Source of the DNA: Phycisphaeraceae bacterium
Lineage (GTDB): Bacteria > Planctomycetota > Phycisphaerae > Phycisphaerales > UBA1924
Length of the DNA stretch: 39,252 nt
Reading direction: 5' to 3'
Assembly (NCBI GenBank): GCA_019636795.1
Contig: JAHBWW010000006.1
Location: 1 to 39,252, forward strand
Part shown: positions 1 through 7,285 of the stretch, piece by piece
Layout: every line of letters begins with the position of its first letter
Numbering within the stretch: position 1 is the first letter of the stretch
The notes under the pieces: model-generated
Told to the model about the DNA's origin: nothing
The model's database searches: none
Seen by the model: the letters and a program-made list of their open reading frames with translations, nothing else
Program-made: the position numbers and the translations under genes

Positions 1-69
1 GGCAGACGCAGCGGACTTAAAATCCGCGTCCCTGAAAGGGGAGTGTGGGTTCGAGTCCCACCTGGCCCA
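1..69 (+). tRNA. tRNA-Leu(UAA), 5' end missing
   Basis: The window opens inside a tRNA gene. The anticodon arm is GCGGA-CTTAAAA-TCCGC, which places UAA as the anticodon (leucine). It is followed by a long variable arm (GTCCC-TGAA-AGGGGA-like), as expected of a class II leucine tRNA, then a T arm GTGGG-TTCGAGT-CCCAC and the 3' acceptor strand CTGGCCC with discriminator A at 69. The 5' acceptor strand and most of the D arm lie outside the window. CCA is not encoded in the visible 3' end. Confidence 0.93.
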
Positions 70-169
70 TTGGCTGAGCATCAGGCACGGCAAAAACAGA
101 ACGCCGGTTCAGGAGCAATCTGGTACACTCCGCGCAGGGCTTTGCTCAAGCCTCGGGGAGGACGTTGCG

Positions 170-1441
170 ATGATGCGAAACTGGATGCGGCTAATTCTTA
201 CCGCTGCCTTGGGGTTGGCGATCGGTCTGCCAAGCGATGCGGGTTCTGCCACAGGCGATGGCGAGGCGCTGGCGGGGCGATGGATCGATCCGAGTCACAT
301 CTGGAAGCCTTTGTTTGACGGCCAGAGCCTCAAAGGCTGGGTGCAGGTGGGCGAGGAAGGAGCCTGGGCGGTGCAGGACGGGGAGATCGTCGTGGCCAAG
401 CCCGGCAAGGGCTGGTGGCTGCGGACGGCCAAGATGTACCGCGATGTGGATCTGAGGCTGGAGTTCTGGCTGCCTCCGGGTGCGAACAGCGGGGTGGGGA
501 TTCGGGGTTCGAGTGTGGGCGATCCGGCGTTTACGGGGTTCGAGGTTCAGGTATTTGATTCGTTTGGCAAAGAGCCGACGGTGCAACATTGCGGCGCGGT
601 GTACAACGCGATCGCGCCGACGAAGCAGGCGGTCAAGCCGGCGGGCGAATGGAACTCGATGCGGATTCGGGTGGTGCGCGACACGCTGGATGTGTGGCTC
701 AATGGCGAGCAGATTCACACTGCCCAGAAACTCGATGAGCGCGGGCATCATCATCGGGTTGAGGACGCGATGCCGCTGAAGGATCGCCTGACGACGGGGT
801 ATATTGCGCTTCAGGATCACGGGCACGCGGTGCGGTATCGGAAGATCGAGGTGCGGGATCTGTCGCCGGACCCGGAACCGGAAGGGCTCGATGGCGGGGG
901 CTATGAGTCATTGTTCAACGGGCGCGACACGAGCGGGTGGTTCAAGACGGGGATTGCACGGTGGGAAGTGGTGGAGGGGACGCTGGTGGGGCGTGACGGC
1001 CCGGGGCACCTGTTCAGCGAACGGGAGTTTGGCGATTTCGAGTTGCGGGCGCTGGTGAAGGTGAACAGGCGGGGCAACAGCGGGATCTACTTCAGAACGG
1101 TGCCGAACGCGCAGAACCGCGATTCGTGGCCGACGGGCTATGAGGCGCAGGTGGATAACCACGACCCGAGGAATTTTACGGGGAGTGTGTACAACAAGGC
1201 GTGGCCTAAGGCAACGTTGCCGGTCACGCGCGATGACGCGTGGTTTGACTACCGGATTTTAGCGATAGGGAATCGGATTCAGACGTGGATCAACGGCGTG
1301 GCGATGGTGGATGCGGAGTTGGAAGAGTTCTCGCGTGGGCATATTGCGCTGCAGGGCCACCACCCGGGGAACGAAATCATGTATCGTGATGTGCGGATTC
1401 GGGAGATAGTGCCTGCGAGCGCAGAGCCGAAGGCCGAATGA
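170..1441 (+). CDS. Exported protein with two DUF1080 (3-keto-disaccharide hydrolase) domains
   Basis: 423 residues with an N-terminal signal peptide (charged start, hydrophobic stretch about residues 7-20, small residues near 25). Two tandem DUF1080 (PF06439, concanavalin-like fold) domains can be read: about 45-230, with FDGQSLKGW and NSGVGIRG, and about 245-415, with FNGRDTSGW and NSGIYFRT. Each ends in GYIALQ or GHIALQ followed by YRxxxIR-like strands. Members of the family hydrolyse 3-keto-glycosides or bind glycans; which of these applies here is inference. The start is fixed by GGGGAGGA eight bases upstream of the first ATG. It heads a plus-strand run with an MFS carrier and two Gfo/Idh/MocA oxidoreductases, which fits a role in sugar oxidation and cleavage outside the cytoplasm. 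Confidence 0.9.
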   Translation: MMRNWMRLILTAALGLAIGLPSDAGSATGDGEALAGRWIDPSHIWKPLFDGQSLKGWVQVGEEGAWAVQDGEIVVAKPGKGWWLRTAKMYRDVDLRLEFWLPPGANSGVGIRGSSVGDPAFTGFEVQVFDSFGKEPTVQHCGAVYNAIAPTKQAVKPAGEWNSMRIRVVRDTLDVWLNGEQIHTAQKLDERGHHHRVEDAMPLKDRLTTGYIALQDHGHAVRYRKIEVRDLSPDPEPEGLDGGGYESLFNGRDTSGWFKTGIARWEVVEGTLVGRDGPGHLFSEREFGDFELRALVKVNRRGNSGIYFRTVPNAQNRDSWPTGYEAQVDNHDPRNFTGSVYNKAWPKATLPVTRDDAWFDYRILAIGNRIQTWINGVAMVDAELEEFSRGHIALQGHHPGNEIMYRDVRIREIVPASAEPKAE

Positions 1442-1453
1442 GCGATCAATAGG

Positions 1454-1469
1454 GCGCACGGGCGTGCGC
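1454..1469 (+). repeat. Short GC inverted repeat between DUF1080 gene and MFS gene
   Basis: GCGCACG and CGTGCGC face each other with two bases between them (effectively a six-pair stem with a GGGC loop). No T run follows, so it is not a standard intrinsic terminator; it could be an mRNA processing or stability hairpin in the 53-base spacer. Confidence 0.4.
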
Positions 1470-1494
1470 TGAGCAGAAGAAGGGTACGTCAGGC

Positions 1495-2847
1495 ATGAGT
1501 GAACCAGCGTTGGGCAAGGGCGGTCTGATCGGGATGCGGCTGAGCATCATGATGTTTCTGCAGTTTTTTCTGTGGGGGGCGTGGTATGTGACGATGGGGC
1601 CTTACTTGGCCAACTTGAAGATGGAAGGATCGTTCATCGGTTCGGCGTATTCGCTGGGACCGATTGCGGCGATCTTCAGCCCGTTTTTCCTGGGCATGAT
1701 TGCGGACCGGTTCTTTCCGACAGAGCGTGTGCTGGGTGTGATGCACGTGCTGGGCGGGGTGCTGCTGATGGCGGCACCACTGGCGATGGAGCGGAGCCCA
1801 AACTTGTTTCTTGCGGCGGTTCTGCTGCACATGCTGTGCTACATGCCGACGCTGGGGCTTACCAATACGCTGGCGTTTCACAACATGACGAATCAGGAGA
1901 AGCAGTTCCCGCTGATTCGGGTGTGGGGGACGATTGGATGGATTGTGGCGGGGCTGACAATCTCGCGGCTTGGGTTCGACACCGATGCGCGGATGTTCTA
2001 TGTGGCGGGTGGTTCGGGCGTGTTGCTGGGGCTGTACAGTTTTTCGTTGCCTCATACGCCACCACCGGCCAAGGGGACGGCGTTTTCGGTGCGCGATGCG
2101 TTGGGGCTTGATGCATTGTCGATGCTCAAGGATCGTTCGTTTGCGGTGTTTGTCTTGTGCTCGTTTCTGATCTGCATTCCGCTGGCGGCGTACTACGCAT
2201 TTGCGGGGCAGTATGTGGGGGAAACGGGTTTCAGGCAGATCGCGACGACAATGACGCTGGGGCAGATGTCCGAGATTTTCTTCATGATTGTGATGCCGCT
2301 GTTCTTTGTGCGGCTTGGTGTGAAATGGATGCTGCTGGTGGGCATGGGTGCGTGGGTATTGCGGTATGTGTTCTTTGCCCAGGCGGCGGATGAGCAGGTG
2401 CGGTGGATGGTGTTGGCGGGCATTATTCTGCACGGGATCTGCTATGACTTCTTCTTTGTGACCGGGCAGATCTATGTGGATAAGCGGGCGAGCAAGAAGA
2501 TCCGCGGAGCTGCGCAGGGGTTCCTGGTACTCATCACACAGGGTCTCGGGATGCTGATCGGTGCGAAGGCATCGGGCCGATTGGTTGACCTGTATAAGGC
2601 CGACGATTTTGACCTGCTGGTGACGCAGGCCAAGGCGTTGCGTGAACAGGCCACGGAACTCGCCAAGGGCGGGAATGTGCCGGAGGTGGATCGGTTGTGG
2701 GCGGAATCGTCGCGGTTGTATATGCAGGCGACAGATTGGCAGAGTGTGTGGATGGCCCCTGCGATCTTTGCGGGGGTTGTGATGGTGGTGTTCTTCCTGT
2801 TTTTCAGTGGAAAGCCTTTGAAGGAGGGATCTGGTGGAGAGGGGTAG
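1495..2847 (+). CDS. MFS transporter, nucleoside:H+ symporter (NupG)-like
   Basis: 450 residues with about 12 hydrophobic membrane segments. The N-terminus, RLSIMMFLQFFLWGAWYVT followed by MGPYL, is the hallmark of the nucleoside permease NupG/XapB-like branch of the major facilitator superfamily (PF03825), which is widespread in planctomycetes next to sugar genes. The loop after TM2 has the expected DRFFPTERVLG. A cytoplasmic segment near residues 355-400 (KADDFDLLV...ALREQATELAKG) is an insertion before the last helices. The substrate cannot be read from the sequence; the neighbours suggest a sugar or nucleoside-like glycoside. It starts 53 bases after the DUF1080 stop, with GAAGAAGG upstream. 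Confidence 0.88.
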   Translation: MSEPALGKGGLIGMRLSIMMFLQFFLWGAWYVTMGPYLANLKMEGSFIGSAYSLGPIAAIFSPFFLGMIADRFFPTERVLGVMHVLGGVLLMAAPLAMERSPNLFLAAVLLHMLCYMPTLGLTNTLAFHNMTNQEKQFPLIRVWGTIGWIVAGLTISRLGFDTDARMFYVAGGSGVLLGLYSFSLPHTPPPAKGTAFSVRDALGLDALSMLKDRSFAVFVLCSFLICIPLAAYYAFAGQYVGETGFRQIATTMTLGQMSEIFFMIVMPLFFVRLGVKWMLLVGMGAWVLRYVFFAQAADEQVRWMVLAGIILHGICYDFFFVTGQIYVDKRASKKIRGAAQGFLVLITQGLGMLIGAKASGRLVDLYKADDFDLLVTQAKALREQATELAKGGNVPEVDRLWAESSRLYMQATDWQSVWMAPAIFAGVVMVVFFLFFSGKPLKEGSGGEG

Positions 2848-2961
2848 TCTCCCGGGTGGTGTGATTCGACAGCCTGGAGCAGAGATTTGGGTTGAGCGGG
2901 GCTGAGAATCGGATATGCTGGTGTTTGGCTGCGGGTCGAAGCCGCAGGAACCTATGGGATC

Positions 2962-2979
2962 TCGTGCCAGCAGGCACGA
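2962..2979 (+). repeat. Hairpin directly before the ribosome binding site of the first Gfo/Idh gene
   Basis: TCGTGCC-AGCA-GGCACGA forms a perfect seven-pair stem with a four-base loop. It ends three bases before the GGAG that serves the ATG at 2996. Its position supports the downstream start and could affect translation or mRNA stability. Confidence 0.55.
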
Positions 2980-2995
2980 TGCGGAGTGCATGAGA

Positions 2996-4324
2996 ATGTC
3001 TGAGCAACGAGTGTCTGAGCAGTCGAGAAGAAGTTTCCTTGGTCAAGCCGTCGCGGTTGCGGGGGTTGCAGCGATCGCGGGTTCGGCTGCTGCGAGCAAC
3101 CGTGCGGGCAAGCCGGCGTTCGTGGCGGAGCGGTCGAAGAAGAAGGCTGTGAGGCTGGCGCCGGGCGAGACGATTCGCATGGCGGTCATCGGCACGGGCG
3201 GCATGGGCACGGGGCATTGCCAGAGCACGATGGCGATGGCCAAGCGTGGCGAAGAGAACGTGCAGATTGTCGCGCTTGCGGATGTGAACCAGGTGCGCAT
3301 GGCCGACGCACACCGTCGGTGCGAGAGCGAACAGGGCATTACGGTCGATCAGTACACGGACTATCGCAAACTGCTGGAACGCGATGACATTCATGGTGTG
3401 CTGGTGGCCAGCCCCGAGCATTGGCACGGCAAGCACTGCACCGACGCGCTGATGGCGGGCAAGGATGTCTACTGCGAGAAGCCGATGACGCTGCGTCTTG
3501 AAGAGGGTCTGGCGCTGCGCGAAGTGGTGCTGAAGAATCCGGACCGGATCTTCTGCGTCGGCACACAGAAGATCATCCTGCCCAAGTACATCGAAGCGCG
3601 TCGCCTGATCAAGGAAGGTGCGATCGGCAAGCCGACGATGAGCCAGACGAGTTATTGCCGCAACTCGAAAGACGGGGAGTGGTTGTACTACGGGCTGGAT
3701 CCAAAGTGGCAGCCCGGGGTGAACATGGACTGGGAAGCGTGGCTGGGCGATTTGCCCAAGCGGCCCTGGAGCCCCGAGATCTACGCCCGGTGGCGCCGGT
3801 ACAAGGACTTCTCGACCGGCATCGTGGGCGATCTGCTGGTGCACGAGATCACGCCTCTGATCATGGCGCTTGATTCGGGCTGGCCGACGCGGGTGTGCGC
3901 TTCGGGCGGGCACTACGTCGACAAGAAGATGGAGAATCACGACACGGTGAATCTGAACGTGGAGTTCGAGGACGGGCACACGATGATCATCGCGGGTTCG
4001 ACTGCCAATGAGGTCGGGCTTGAGACGCTGATTCGCGGGCACAAGGGGAATATGTTCCTCAACAGCCGGCATGTCGTGATTCGCCCCGAGCGGCTGTATG
4101 TCGATGACATCGATGCGCGGACGGTCGAATGCGCGGACATCGGCAACGATCAGGAGAAACTGCGTCTGAACTGGTGGCAGTGCATGCGCAACCGCGAGCC
4201 GGCCATCAGCAACGTGGAACTGGCCACCAAGGTCATGGTCGCGGTGGATCTTGCGACACGGTCGATGTGGGATGGTGCGGCATACGGATTCGACCCTGAG
4301 ACGATGCGCGCTCGCAAGCTCTGA
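2996..4324 (+). CDS. Tat-exported Gfo/Idh/MocA family oxidoreductase
   Basis: 442 residues from the chosen ATG. The frame is open back to 2915, but a twin-arginine signal (SRRSFLGQ then an Ala-rich hydrophobic stretch, residues about 10-34) should be near the N-terminus, and GGAG at 2983-2986 sits nine bases before ATG 2996; ATG 2990 is an alternative. The Rossmann motif is IGTGGMG (about 65-71). The family EKP motif is intact (CEKPMT, about 140-145), and so is the GDLLVHE segment with catalytic-type Asp259 and His263. These NAD(P)-dependent enzymes oxidise or epimerise sugars; Tat export with a pre-bound cofactor is typical of planctomycete members. It probably acts with the DUF1080 protein and the MFS carrier upstream. 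Confidence 0.92.
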   Translation: MSEQRVSEQSRRSFLGQAVAVAGVAAIAGSAAASNRAGKPAFVAERSKKKAVRLAPGETIRMAVIGTGGMGTGHCQSTMAMAKRGEENVQIVALADVNQVRMADAHRRCESEQGITVDQYTDYRKLLERDDIHGVLVASPEHWHGKHCTDALMAGKDVYCEKPMTLRLEEGLALREVVLKNPDRIFCVGTQKIILPKYIEARRLIKEGAIGKPTMSQTSYCRNSKDGEWLYYGLDPKWQPGVNMDWEAWLGDLPKRPWSPEIYARWRRYKDFSTGIVGDLLVHEITPLIMALDSGWPTRVCASGGHYVDKKMENHDTVNLNVEFEDGHTMIIAGSTANEVGLETLIRGHKGNMFLNSRHVVIRPERLYVDDIDARTVECADIGNDQEKLRLNWWQCMRNREPAISNVELATKVMVAVDLATRSMWDGAAYGFDPETMRARKL

Positions 4325-4334
4325 GATCGACCCT

Positions 4335-5249
4335 ATGGAGAGCGTGAACGTCCGTCTGGCGACGCACGCGATGGGGACCCGCTTTGAACTCGTCCTGAAC
4401 GGTCAGGACGAGTCTTTTTTGCGCGCGGTCGGTGAAGAGGCGATTGCGGAGATTCAAGAGCAGCATGCGAGGCTGAGTGTTTTCGATCGGGGCAGTCTGC
4501 TGTCGCGGGTCAATGCACTCGGGGCGGAGCGGTGGGTCGAGATTGATCGCGATCTGCTGGAGTTGCTGATGCTGTGCCGACGGGTGTGGGAGGAGTCGGA
4601 TGGGGCGTTTGATCCGGCTGTCGGAGGGCTGATGCGACGGTGGGGGTTTCGGGGAGAAGTGGGGCCAGCGGCTGGGGCAGTGGCTGGTGGGTTCGAGTCG
4701 GTCGAGATCGACGAGGCGAACAGCAGCGTGAAGCTCGGAGCGGGGGTGGAGCTGGACCTTGGGGGCGTGGCCAAGGGGTATGCGCTCGATCGGGTGTGGG
4801 AGCGGATGCGGGCGCTGGGGGTGGAGCGGGGGATCATTCACGGGGGGACGAGCACGGTGGTCGCGATCGGGTCGCCTCCGGGGGTGGGGGCGTGGCGAGT
4901 GCAGGTGCCTTCTGGAGCGAGCGAGGCGGGGTTGCTGGATGTGCATTTGCGGGATGGTGCGTTGTCAGTGTCGTCGCCGAGCGGGCGGGAGAGAGTTGAG
5001 GATGGGTTGATGGTCGGGCATGTGATGGATGTCCGTTGCGGGAAGCCTGCGCGAGGGGCACGGGCGGCGGCGGTGGCAGGGGCATCGGCAGCCGAGGCCG
5101 ACGCCTGGGCGACGGCATTGGTGGTTCTCGGGCAGAGGCCGCATAGGATGCCCGTAAATCTGTCGAGCGCGATCGCGGGAGATGGTTGCTGGAAGGTCGA
5201 GCAGCAAGACGCAGTGTTCGTGACGAATGGGACTCAAGACGGAAGGTGA
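4335..5249 (+). CDS. apbE: ApbE-like FAD:protein FMN transferase
   Basis: 304 residues from ATG 4335, 10 bases after the preceding stop. The frame extends further upstream into the previous gene, but homology begins at MESVNVRLATHAMGTRFEL. Family signatures are HAMGTRFE near residue 12, a region with LSVFDRGS and SRVNA, LDLGGVAKGYALD near 140, GIIHGG and the C-terminal EADAWATALVVLG. ApbE attaches FMN to Thr or Ser of exported or membrane redox proteins. Unlike many family members it shows no signal peptide or lipobox. The usual HxxDPRTG segment reads HVMDVRCGKP here, a small departure. No protein with a clear flavinylation motif was seen nearby, so its target is unknown. A terminator-like hairpin lies within codons 18-29. 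Confidence 0.87.
   Translation: MESVNVRLATHAMGTRFELVLNGQDESFLRAVGEEAIAEIQEQHARLSVFDRGSLLSRVNALGAERWVEIDRDLLELLMLCRRVWEESDGAFDPAVGGLMRRWGFRGEVGPAAGAVAGGFESVEIDEANSSVKLGAGVELDLGGVAKGYALDRVWERMRALGVERGIIHGGTSTVVAIGSPPGVGAWRVQVPSGASEAGLLDVHLRDGALSVSSPSGRERVEDGLMVGHVMDVRCGKPARGARAAAVAGASAAEADAWATALVVLGQRPHRMPVNLSSAIAGDGCWKVEQQDAVFVTNGTQDGR
4388..4420 (+). terminator. Intrinsic-terminator-like hairpin inside the 5' end of apbE
   Basis: ACTCGTCCTGA (4388-4398) and TCAGGACGAGT (4403-4413) form a perfect 11-pair stem with loop ACGG, followed directly by CTTTTTT. This is the best intrinsic terminator shape in the window. It lies 64 bases after the stop of the first Gfo/Idh gene and 53 bases inside apbE, so it may end transcripts of the upstream genes or attenuate apbE. 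Confidence 0.72.
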
Positions 5250-5254
5250 ACGGC

Positions 5255-6487
5255 ATGTTTGAATCGGATCGTCGGACATTTCTTGGTCAGACCGCCGGCC
5301 TGGCAGCTTTTGCGCTGATGCCTAAGAGTCTGTATGCGTTTGGATTTTCGGGTGCGGCGGTGCGTGTGGCGATCATCGGTGCGGGGCGGCAGGGCCGGGC
5401 CATCATCGGTGAACTTGCGAAGATTGATGGGGTGGAGATCGCGGCGCTGTGTGACGTGGATTCAACGCGACTCGATGCGGGTCTGAGGCGGACGCGCGGC
5501 GCCATCGGCTACGCGGCGCACGAGGCACTGCTCGACAAGGCTGATACCTTTGACGCGGTGTTCATCGCGACGCCGACGCATCTGCATCGCAAGCCAGTTG
5601 AGGATTGCATCGCGGCGGGCAAGCATGTGTATTGCGATGGGCCTCTGGCCTCGACGATCGAAGATGCGGCTGCGATCGCGCGTGCGGCGCGGTCGGCGGG
5701 GACGGTGTTTCAGTCGGGCATGCAGGGGCGGTCGAATCCGGTGTACACGCTGGCGCGATCGTTCTTCCGGTCCGATTCGGTGCGCGATCTGGTGAGCATT
5801 CACGCGCAGCAGAACCGCAAGGCGTCGTGGCGCGTGCCGGCCGACAGCCCGGATCGCGACCGCGCGCTCAACTGGCGGCTCGACCCTGACGTGACGCTCG
5901 GTCTGGCTGGCGAACTGGGCACGCAGCAGATCGATACGGTGTGCTGGTTCACGGGGAAGTATCCGGTGTCGGTGCGCGGGCTCGGTTCGGTGCGGCTGCA
6001 CCGCGACGGGCGCGAAGTCGCGGACACGATCAGTTGCCAACTGGCGTTCGAGGATGGCGCTGTGATGACGTATGACGCGACGCTGGCCAACTCGTATGGC
6101 GGGACGTTCGAGACGCTGTTCGGGACCAATGCTGCGATCAAGCTTGCGGGAACGCACGCGTGGATGTTCAAGGAGGCCGACGCCCCGACACAGGGGTGGG
6201 AGGTTTATGCGAATCGCCAGCAGTTCCACAATGATGAGGGCATCACGCTGATCGCGGGCGCTACGCAGTTGGCGTCGCAGGGCAAGTTGCAGGAAGGCAT
6301 CGGTCTGCCGCACGCTCCGCTGTATTATGCGGTGGGCGACTTTCTCAAGAGTGTGGCGAGCGGGGCGAATGTCGCGTGCTCGGCTGAGGAAGGCTATCGC
6401 GCGACGGTTGTGGGCATCAAGGCGGCGCAGGCGGTCGCGACCGGGCAGACGGTTTCGATTGCCGAGAGCGATCTGCGGGTGAGCTAA
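5255..6487 (+). CDS. Gfo/Idh/MocA family protein with Tat signal and altered catalytic motifs
   Basis: 410 residues. GGAAGG at 5241-5246, eight bases upstream, fixes ATG 5255; the stop of apbE is only five bases before. The N-terminus has a twin-arginine motif (DRRTFLGQ) and a hydrophobic stretch. The Rossmann loop IGAGRQG (about 41-47) and the core fold are intact. Two family landmarks are not: the EKP motif is DGP at 128-130, and the GxxGxHxxD segment reads GELGTQQID, with Gln224 where His is expected. It may be a pseudo-enzyme, a partner subunit of the oxidoreductase upstream, or an enzyme with different chemistry. About 380 residues beyond the signal is normal for the family. Confidence 0.88.
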   Translation: MFESDRRTFLGQTAGLAAFALMPKSLYAFGFSGAAVRVAIIGAGRQGRAIIGELAKIDGVEIAALCDVDSTRLDAGLRRTRGAIGYAAHEALLDKADTFDAVFIATPTHLHRKPVEDCIAAGKHVYCDGPLASTIEDAAAIARAARSAGTVFQSGMQGRSNPVYTLARSFFRSDSVRDLVSIHAQQNRKASWRVPADSPDRDRALNWRLDPDVTLGLAGELGTQQIDTVCWFTGKYPVSVRGLGSVRLHRDGREVADTISCQLAFEDGAVMTYDATLANSYGGTFETLFGTNAAIKLAGTHAWMFKEADAPTQGWEVYANRQQFHNDEGITLIAGATQLASQGKLQEGIGLPHAPLYYAVGDFLKSVASGANVACSAEEGYRATVVGIKAAQAVATGQTVSIAESDLRVS

Positions 6488-6514
6488 TCGGTTTGGGAAT
6501 GCAAGGGGACGCGG

Positions 6515-7285
6515 ATGGCCAAGCCGGCGTTGCGACTGAGGGATTTCGGGGTTGGCGTGCGTTTGGCGCTGACGCTGCTGGCACTGCTGGTGGTGTTCGG
6601 GTGCGCGGCGTCGGGCCTGTACATGAAGAAGTTTCAGGAGAATCGCGACGAGAGGCCTGGATTTACGTTCGATGACATTCGAGCGCACTATCACGGCCTG
6701 ACGACGTATCCACCGATGCTCAAGGCGCTCGAGAGCGGGCACCCGCCGGAGTTGCCCCAGCGCGAGCGCGACGCCTTGATCTCCTGGCTCAAGAGTGACA
6801 GGCTTGCACAGGATTACGACAACTTTGACCTGGGCGATCTGGCGCCCGAAGAGATCATCGTCGGTAACTGTGTGTCGTGTCATGCGCGCAGCGCGACCGG
6901 ACCGGATGCGATGCCGAAGATGTCGCTTGAGTATTTCGACGATGTGCGGGCGCTGTCGATCTCGCGCACGATCAAGCCGGTCGATGAGAAGATTCTGTAT
7001 GCGAGTCTGCACACGCATGTGCTGGGGCTGGCGTCATTGACGATTGTGGTGCTTGGTTTGCTGGCGCTGACGCGGTTGCCGGGCGTGATCGTGGGTTTGG
7101 TGAGTGTGGTGACGGCAGTGGGGCTGTGTGCAGATCTGGGGGCGTGGGTGCCGGCGCGGCAGCACGCGGTGCTGGTCGAGGTGATTCTTGTTGGCGGGAT
7201 TGCGTATCAGATCGGGCTGGTGGCGGCACTGGTGCTGGTGGTGTGCGATCTGTGGTGGCCCAAGGCGCGTGCGAGTCAGGCCTGA
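6515..7285 (+). CDS. Membrane protein with a single c-type heme motif
   Basis: 256 residues, with AAGGGGA upstream of ATG 6515. One membrane helix lies near residues 15-37, followed by a soluble segment of about 130 residues, then three or four more helices (about 168-250). The soluble part has a CVSCH motif near residue 119, the covalent heme c attachment site, so this segment should face the periplasm. No typical cytochrome c fold motif was recognised beyond CxxCH; a methionine-containing segment (AMPKMS) shortly after could supply the sixth ligand. As the last gene of the plus-strand cluster it is a plausible electron acceptor or conduit for the exported oxidoreductases. Its last ten bases overlap the end of the convergent cinA. 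Confidence 0.8.
   Translation: MAKPALRLRDFGVGVRLALTLLALLVVFGCAASGLYMKKFQENRDERPGFTFDDIRAHYHGLTTYPPMLKALESGHPPELPQRERDALISWLKSDRLAQDYDNFDLGDLAPEEIIVGNCVSCHARSATGPDAMPKMSLEYFDDVRALSISRTIKPVDEKILYASLHTHVLGLASLTIVVLGLLALTRLPGVIVGLVSVVTAVGLCADLGAWVPARQHAVLVEVILVGGIAYQIGLVAALVLVVCDLWWPKARASQA

Noticed and set aside
1489-2991. Long minus-strand open frame (500 codons) opposite the MFS gene
   Set aside because: The product is rich in His, Arg, Gln and Pro with no family match and lies wholly opposite a clear transporter gene; shadow frame. Similar long shadows lie opposite cinA, aspS, gap and the S41 gene.
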